The notes beneath the pieces are model-generated. The model had not been told where the DNA came from, did not search any database, and was given only the letters and a program-made list of their open reading frames with translations. From an uncultured Clostridia bacterium (GTDB lineage Bacteria > Bacillota > Clostridia > Lachnospirales > Lachnospiraceae): a DNA stretch of 7,582 nt. The position numbers were made by a program, and so were the translations under genes. Positions 5,627-7,582 of this stretch are shown here, piece after piece. The stretch is from the NCBI GenBank assembly GCA_946186175.1, contig CAMHMG010000146.1, forward strand, positions 1 to 7,582. The letters run 5' to 3'. The first letter of the stretch is position 1. Each line of letters starts with the position of its first letter.

Positions 5627-7057
5627 ATGGCTAAAACACTCAAAGAAATTCAGAAGCTTATTGCGAACGAAGGTATCAAAATGGTGGATTTCAAATTGAC
5701 TGATATCGATGGAAGATGGCGTCATTTGAGTATTCCGGCAGACAGACTTATATAGAGCACAATGGAACATGGTATAGGTTTTGATGGTTCTAATTATGGC
5801 TATGCACCTATTGAAAACAGTGACATGGTATTTATTCCGGTACTTGAATCGGCAGTTATTGATCGCTACTCTGATATTCCGACATTATCTATGATAGGTG
5901 ATGTAAGAGTTATTGATCTTCCCAATAACAGACCTTTTGATCAGTATCCCAGAAATGTTGCCATAAGAGCACTTGAATATATGGAAGAGCAAGGTGTTGC
6001 CGACAAGATGATTATCGGACCCGAGTATGAATTCTATATATTTGACAGTGTTCAATACAGCACTAATTATTATGATATGTATACAAAGATATTCACACCG
6101 CAGGCAGGTTTTGCATCTGGACATGAAAGTAATAACAATGGTTATCAGTTAAAACCGGGAGCCGGCTATCATAATTCACTTCCTACTGATATAAGAAATG
6201 ACTTAAGAGCCCGTATGTGTCTTGCTATGGATGAATGGGGTATTAACGTAAAATACCATCACCCCGAAGTCGGCGGCAGCGGACAGATGGAAATAGAAGT
6301 TGAATTAGGTGATATGCTTAAGCTTGCCGATGATACAATGGCAGCAAAATATGTGATCAAAAACGAAGCTATAAAAGATGGCTGTACTGCTACATTTATG
6401 CCGAAACCATTAACAGGTGAAGCTGGCAATGGAATGCATGTACACATGCTTCTGTTTAAGAAGGGTAAACCTGTTTTCTATGATGCCAAAGGATATGCGC
6501 AATTAAGCAAACAGGCGCACCATTTCATAGGTGGACTTCTCACTCATGCACGCTCTATATGCGCGATCACCAATCCATCAACCAATTCGTATAAACGATT
6601 AGTTCCCGGATTTGAAGCTCCTGTTACAATCGGTTATGCAATGTCTAACAGAAGTGCTGTTATACGTATCCCTGCATATGCAAAAACTCCGGAAACCAAG
6701 AGATTTGAGCTTAGAAATCCGGATGCAACATGTAATCCTTATTACGCTTATGCAGCTATTCTCATGGCCGGACTTGATGGTATCAAAAACAAAATCGATC
6801 CTCATAAAGCCGGGTGGGGACCGTATGACTTTAACCTTTATGATCTCTCTGATGAGGAAAAAGCAAAATTATCAGGACTTCCTGCAACTCTGGACGAAGC
6901 CTTAGATGCTTTAGAAGCTGATCATGATTACCTTACAGCCGGTGGAGTATTCCCTGAAAGACTGTTAGAACAGTTAATTGGCAGATACAGAAAAGCAAGT
7001 GAACGAATTTCTCGATTACCTCATCCTGTAGAGTTTGCAGAATACTATGATCTCTAA
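5627..7057 (+). pseudogene. glnA: type I glutamine synthetase interrupted by an in-frame TAG at codon 43
   Basis: Glutamine synthetase makes glutamine from glutamate, ammonia and ATP. The true start is ATG 5627, six bases after AAGGAGG (5614-5620); codons 1-42 (MAKTLKEIQKLI...) are a typical GSI N-terminus. Codon 43 is TAG (5753-5755), and the same frame then stays open to TAA 7055. Counting through, the protein is 476 codons. Motifs in that numbering: FDGS (D53), GPEYEF (E133, E135), EVGGSGQME (E214, E222), GNGMHVHM (H271), NPSTNSYKRLVPG, NRSAVIRIP and FELRNPDA. NLYDL (Tyr 405) corresponds to the adenylylation tyrosine region of GSI-beta enzymes; whether it is modified is not shown. From memory of relatives the TAG position is usually Glu, so GAG to TAG would explain it. 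An internal start at ATG 5762 has no ribosome site and would remove most of the N-terminal beta-grasp domain needed for subunit contacts. Nonsense mutation, sequencing error or amber read-through remain possible. Confidence 0.85.
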
Positions 7058-7078
7058 ATCATTATTATTTATATGCGC

Positions 7079-7106
7079 CGGGTCGTCTTTAAAGACGACC
7101 CGTTTT
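7079..7106 (+). terminator. rho-independent terminator of glnA
   Basis: CGGGTCGTCT and AGACGACCCG form a perfect 10-bp stem around TTAA, followed by TTTT. It begins 22 bases after the glnA stop. The sequence is a full 24-bp palindrome, so it could also act on transcripts from the right, though no T-run lies on that side. Confidence 0.85.
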
Positions 7107-7582
7107 CACGCGTAACATCCTATAAATAATTACTTCCATAATTCCCTTTTTATAGCAAAATAATTACACATTTTCCCCTGACCATGTAACTTACCATAGG
7201 ATTTCTTGAATATAACAGCCTCACCTCTTTCTATATTCTATTTTCGACCATTACTACTACAATATCAAGGAGGTGCATATTATCTACTTAATACTTAGTA
7301 TATAATAGTCTAGCTACGCACAGGTTTTTCGAAAGACCTATATAAATAATACACAATAAAATTATAAACTTCAATGGAAAAATAATATAAAATCATATAT
7401 ATTTAATTTTTTTTTATATCAAAAAATATATAATTATATTTATTTATGATATAATTATATATAATTATATATTTTTAATGAACTACTTTACTTATTTTAA
7501 ATTTATGTTAAACTATATTATGAAAATTTTTGCAACATATAACCCATTTATATCTAATCATTTTTTTGAGTGAACTCGATAT
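7107..7582. other. A+T-rich intergenic region without a supported gene
   Basis: No frame longer than a few dozen codons with a ribosome site is present on either strand. Two items stand out: an isolated strong Shine-Dalgarno AAGGAGGTG (7267-7275) with no start codon in range, and a small palindrome AGGTTTTTCGAAAGACCT (7322-7339, one G-T pair). From about 7340 the sequence is almost only A and T. A minus-strand frame of about 27 codons near 7130-7220, preceded by AAAGAGGTGAGG, has no accepted start codon. Confidence 0.6.
7428..7470. repeat. three copies of the palindrome ATATAATTATAT
   Basis: Copies at 7428-7439, 7449-7460 and 7459-7470 are identical. Their starts are 21 and 10 bp apart, about two and one helical turns. 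This may be a cooperative binding site or simply low-complexity A+T sequence upstream of a gene beyond the window. Confidence 0.4.

Noticed and set aside
5762..7057. Treating glnA as a normal gene starting at ATG 5762
   Set aside because: No ribosome site precedes it, and the promoter, ribosome site and conserved N-terminal codons all point to ATG 5627 in the same frame.
7520..7573. 17-codon frame near the right edge
   Set aside because: It has no ribosome site and A+T-rich chance composition.

Overview
The window is low-GC DNA from an anaerobic Firmicute, most likely a member of the Clostridia close to Lachnospiraceae. This is inferred from AGGAGG-type ribosome sites, the style of the type I glutamine synthetase, the CwlD-like amidase and A+T-rich intergenic regions. 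No rRNA, tRNA or CRISPR array is visible.

Layout. Positions 1-4540 are read leftward (minus strand) and look like an accessory or defence-type region. It holds an AAA/RecF-like ATPase cut by the window edge (1-691), a 984-residue archaeo-eukaryotic-primase/SF2-helicase/phospholipase-D-like protein of the TOTE conflict-system type (927-3881), and a two-gene pair that looks like a toxin-antitoxin cassette: a 59-residue partner (4331-4510) followed by a Zeta-toxin-like kinase (4003-4334) that has lost its middle and changed frame. A nearly identical 31-bp promoter box, with an extended -10, stands upstream of the ATPase (876-906) and of the small pair (4575-4605). A perfect 16-bp inverted repeat (3929-3972) separates the pair from the primase-helicase, and a 13-bp copy of its arm recurs at 4676-4688, just before the amidase remnant.

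Positions 4698-7106 are read rightward and look like old chromosomal genes in decay. A CwlD-like N-acetylmuramoyl-L-alanine amidase keeps its catalytic residues but has a damaged, frame-shifted N-terminus. Two tandem 80-bp repeat units follow it; their small hairpins show compensatory base changes, which suggests a structured RNA. Then comes glnA with a good promoter, a hairpin at the predicted transcript start, a strong ribosome site and a clean terminator, but with an in-frame TAG at codon 43. The last 476 bases are A+T-rich and hold no gene I can support.

How it fits together. The primase-helicase and the ATPase are plausible partners in an antiviral or anti-plasmid function, next to a broken toxin cassette. 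Three of the six protein loci (kinase, amidase, glnA) carry visible lesions within about 1.8 kb, so this looks like a site where accessory DNA has arrived and neighbouring genes have eroded, unless some lesions are sequencing errors. The most unusual signals are the 80-bp covarying repeat pair, the amber codon in glnA, and the shared 31-bp and 13-16-bp motifs.
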